A stretch of 64,000 bases of DNA. It comes from an uncultured Acetobacterium sp. Its GTDB lineage: Bacteria > Bacillota > Clostridia > Eubacteriales > Eubacteriaceae. Under the pieces are notes generated by a model, which saw only the letters and a list, made by a program, of their open reading frames with translations, did not search any database and was not told where the DNA came from. A program made the translations under genes and the position numbers. This document shows positions 61,552-64,000 of this stretch, in pieces. Numbering within the stretch: the first letter of the stretch is position 1; every line of letters starts with the position of its first letter. The stretch is from NCBI RefSeq assembly GCF_963664135.1, contig NZ_OY760905.1, positions 2,320,736 through 2,384,735 of the forward strand, given 5' to 3'.

Positions 61552-62505
61552 ATGAAAACACGTGGAATAACAGAAGGTGCCATGTTTTGCGCACTGGGGG
61601 TAATTCTTACTTTAGTCTGCAATTATATACCGTTTTTAACGATTCTGGTATTTTTTATACCAATACCGATGGTGGTACTGGGAAAACGGCAAGGTTTGAA
61701 AGTCAGCATTCTTTCCAGTGTGGCGGCTACCGTTCTGATTGGTCTGTTTATGGGACCGATCGCGGCCATCACTTTTGGCGCCCTGCTGCTCCTGGTCGGG
61801 TGCAGTCTGGGATATGCCTATAATAAAAATTTGTCGCCGGTTAGAAAAGTCATTATCGGGGTTGCTGGATTTGCGGTGCTGATGGTTGCAGTAGTGGCTG
61901 TCTACGAATTTGTGATGGGGATCAGCTTTACCGCAATGATTTTCGAGTCATTGGAAATAAGTACCAAGGAAGTCCTGAGCTTTTACGAATCCGCCAACAT
62001 AATGGATGCCACCCAATTAACGACAGCTAAAGACGCCATGACAGCTAATATTCAAATGATGAAGTTGGCTTTACCCAGTGCTTTTTTACTGTTACCGATG
62101 ATGTTTGGCATGGTCAATGTCCTGATTTCAGATTTTATTTTAAAACGAATTGGGTATGAGGTAAAAAGCTTTAAACCCTTAGGACAATGGGAAATGCCAG
62201 CGTCCTTAAAGTATTTTTTAATGATTCTTTTATTCGGCGATTTTATTGTCAGCATCTTTCAAGTGACCGCTATCCCACAAATTTACATCATAACCGTCAT
62301 GAATTTTGTCAATATCATTTTCTATATTATGGGACTTTCGCTGATTTTTAACTATATGGAATACAAGGAAGTTAAAAATAAAGGCTTAAAGGTGTTAGTT
62401 GTTTTTCTGAGTTTGATCATCATTTCAATCATAACTCTTGTCGGTGTAGCTGATACGTACATCGGAATTCGTCGAATTTTTCGAAGGGAGTCCCAGATAA
62501 AATGA
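61552..62505 (+). CDS. DUF2232 (YybS-like) membrane protein
   Basis: The 317-residue integral membrane protein has about eight helices. It starts KTRGITEGAMFCALGVILTLV and has FFIPIPMVVLGKRQGLKVSILSS and FGALLLLVGCSLGYAYNK, matching DUF2232, which resembles substrate-binding (S) components. It lies between rpsR and gdpP, as yybS does in Bacillus. GGAGG precedes the ATG by six bases. It overlaps gdpP by four bases. Its function is not established. Confidence 0.9.
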   Translation: MKTRGITEGAMFCALGVILTLVCNYIPFLTILVFFIPIPMVVLGKRQGLKVSILSSVAATVLIGLFMGPIAAITFGALLLLVGCSLGYAYNKNLSPVRKVIIGVAGFAVLMVAVVAVYEFVMGISFTAMIFESLEISTKEVLSFYESANIMDATQLTTAKDAMTANIQMMKLALPSAFLLLPMMFGMVNVLISDFILKRIGYEVKSFKPLGQWEMPASLKYFLMILLFGDFIVSIFQVTAIPQIYIITVMNFVNIIFYIMGLSLIFNYMEYKEVKNKGLKVLVVFLSLIIISIITLVGVADTYIGIRRIFRRESQIK

Positions 62506-64000
62506 AAGAATCCAAGAAAGAAATTGTTCGGATCGCCATCGCAGCCCAGCTGGTGGTATCTGTGGTTCTGGGCTTTTATAATATCTTCCTGGGGATTGCC
62601 GGAGTTTTGGTCTTTATCATACTGGTTGTTTTTTATACCAAAAATACCACCATCGATGAGATCAAAATCGATAAAGCCATCGATGAAATATACAGCGATC
62701 TGGATAAGATTAATCAGGAGCGGATGTATGAAATGCCCATTGCCATGGCCATTGTTGACAATGAAGGGATTATTTACTGGTATAATCAGGCCTTTGGAAA
62801 AGCGTTTAAAAAAGACAAAGAAGGTTTGTTTAAGAAGAATATCACTGAAGAACTGGACTTTAACCTGAACGAGGCCGTTAAGGCTGATGAATTTACCTTT
62901 CATCATGAGGAACAGGACTATGGCGTGGTCACCAATGCCTTTTCTGACAGCGTCCACAGTTTTGAACTCCTGCATTTCTTTGATATTACCGAACAAAGCA
63001 AGCAACGACAGCTCTACCGCAAAAACTCGCCGCTGTTTTGTTACATTGTTATTGACAACTATGACGATATCATCGAACAGATTCCCAGTCACAAACGCTC
63101 AGCTATTTTGGGTAAGGTGGACCTTAAACTTAATGAATGGGCTAAACAGATTGGCAGTGTTATTATCGAGTACGAAAGTGATCGTTACTTAATGATTTTT
63201 GAGCGGGGAAAAATCTGTGCCTTGCAAAAAGAAAACTTCAAAATTCTGGATGAAGTCCGGGAAATTGAAAATGACGAAAAGGTTCCCATCACGCTGAGTA
63301 TCGGGATTGGGATCTCAGAGAGTATTTTGGGGATTATTGAATCCCAGGAATTATCCCATTCCGCCCTGGACATTGCGCTGGCTCGGGGAGGGGACCAGGC
63401 AGTGGTGCGTCAGGATGAAAAAATGTCATTCTACGGCGGTAAAACTGAAGCCACTGAAAAAAGAACCAAGGTCAAGGCGCGGGTTAAAGCCTATGGTCTG
63501 AAAGAACTGATTAAAGAGTCCGATCACGTCCTGCTGATGGGACATCAAAACCCGGATATGGATTGTCTGGGCTCAGCCGTGGGTTTATTGGGAGCGATAA
63601 AATCACTGGGTAAAGAGGGGAAAATAGTCATTCGCGAGATCAACTATTCGATTAAATCGCTGTTTGAATATCTACTGGAGAATGAAGCCTATCAGGATGC
63701 CTTTATTACGCCTAAAGAAGCTGAAAATTATGCGACTAAAAATACCCTGCTGATTATTCTGGATACCCAAACCGTTAATTATCTGGAAATGCCAGACCTG
63801 GTCGATCAAATCCCCAAAATTGTGGTCATTGATCATCATCGACGTTCCGGTAAGGCCATTAAGGATACCCTGTTAACCTATACGGAAGCTTATGCCTCGT
63901 CCACCTGTGAACTGGTAACCGAGCTGCTGCAGTATTTTGATGAGAAAAATCAGCTCAATGTTATCGAGGCCAATGCCCTAATGGCGGGGATGTGCATGGA
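62502..64000 (+). CDS. gdpP: Cyclic-di-AMP phosphodiesterase GdpP (YybT), cut by window end
   Basis: The first 499 codons are visible. Two transmembrane helices (about residues 9-25 and 28-44) are followed by a PAS-like domain (YEMPIAMAIVDNEGII), a degenerate GGDEF domain with SIGIGISESILGI but no GGDEF motif, and a DHH/DHHA1 phosphodiesterase domain starting near residue 345 (LLMGHQNPDMDCLGSAVG, then VVIDHHRRSGKAI). GdpP degrades c-di-AMP, which controls potassium and wall homeostasis. The full protein is usually about 650 residues, so roughly 150 residues plus the DHHA1 end are missing. The ATG overlaps the DUF2232 stop (ATGA). Confidence 0.97.
   Translation, partial: MKESKKEIVRIAIAAQLVVSVVLGFYNIFLGIAGVLVFIILVVFYTKNTTIDEIKIDKAIDEIYSDLDKINQERMYEMPIAMAIVDNEGIIYWYNQAFGKAFKKDKEGLFKKNITEELDFNLNEAVKADEFTFHHEEQDYGVVTNAFSDSVHSFELLHFFDITEQSKQRQLYRKNSPLFCYIVIDNYDDIIEQIPSHKRSAILGKVDLKLNEWAKQIGSVIIEYESDRYLMIFERGKICALQKENFKILDEVREIENDEKVPITLSIGIGISESILGIIESQELSHSALDIALARGGDQAVVRQDEKMSFYGGKTEATEKRTKVKARVKAYGLKELIKESDHVLLMGHQNPDMDCLGSAVGLLGAIKSLGKEGKIVIREINYSIKSLFEYLLENEAYQDAFITPKEAENYATKNTLLIILDTQTVNYLEMPDLVDQIPKIVVIDHHRRSGKAIKDTLLTYTEAYASSTCELVTELLQYFDEKNQLNVIEANALMAGMCM

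Noticed and set aside
62352..63092. Minus-strand frame of 246 codons over the DUF2232 gene and gdpP
   Set aside because: Antisense to two conserved genes with clear motifs; the low-complexity Asn/Ile/Phe composition reflects reversed codons.

Overview
The window spans the replication-origin region of a low-to-moderate GC, anaerobic Firmicute of the Clostridia. Gene content and style (lipoyl and thi genes, peptide/nickel-type ABC operon, Mn and FMN riboswitches, conserved dnaA neighbourhood) suggest Acetobacterium or another Eubacteriaceae member. That taxon is an inference from gene content and was not tested by any search. No rRNA, tRNA, CRISPR array or transposase gene was seen.

Layout. 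Bases 1-3600 hold the start of an ABC transporter ATPase gene, a decaying lipoylation cluster (intact lipA, a lone lipoyl domain, two ruined lplA-type ligase genes) and a metallo-beta-lactamase-fold lipoprotein. Bases 3600-8400 hold a lantibiotic-immunity-type ABC exporter divergent from its two-component system. Bases 8500-17700 hold birA-bioY under a BirA operator, a membrane glycosyltransferase pair, tandem PepV/Sapep-type peptidases, and small membrane and LytTR genes. Bases 17800-21820 are the riboflavin operon (ribD-ribE-ribBA-ribH) behind an FMN riboswitch. Then follow a GGDEF-EAL protein, a thiSGH-thiE operon, cysE, a HAD phosphatase, and a GDT1/UPF0016 transporter behind a yybP-ykoY riboswitch. 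Bases 30966-36868 form a five-gene peptide/nickel ABC operon preceded by a methyltransferase gene. Next comes a PTS IIA-rpe-IIB operon without a IIC.

Bases 38996-64000 are the chromosomal origin core. gyrA, gyrB, recF, an S4-domain gene, dnaN and dnaA are all on the minus strand. rpmH, rnpA, yidD, yidC, jag, mnmE, mnmG, rsmG, parA and parB run on the plus strand, followed by cvpA-like, mscS-like, DUF951 and spoIIM-like genes, rpsF-ssb-rpsR, a DUF2232 gene and gdpP, which is cut by the window end. Transcription diverges from about 47.7-48.1 kb. The origin is bipartite: nine DnaA-box-like sites lie upstream of dnaA, and a box, a G run, DnaA-trios and an AT-rich stretch lie between dnaA and dnaN. 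Two perfect parS sites lie just before parA.

The less ordinary signals are: two copies of a roughly 135-157 bp imperfect palindrome (one inside the rib operon); a 17-codon His-rich reading frame ahead of the ABC operon; a 17-codon frame whose stop overlaps the start of PTS IIA; structured attenuator-like leaders; a BirA operator that also carries the birA -35 box and a terminator-like stem; and the eroded lipoate-ligase genes.
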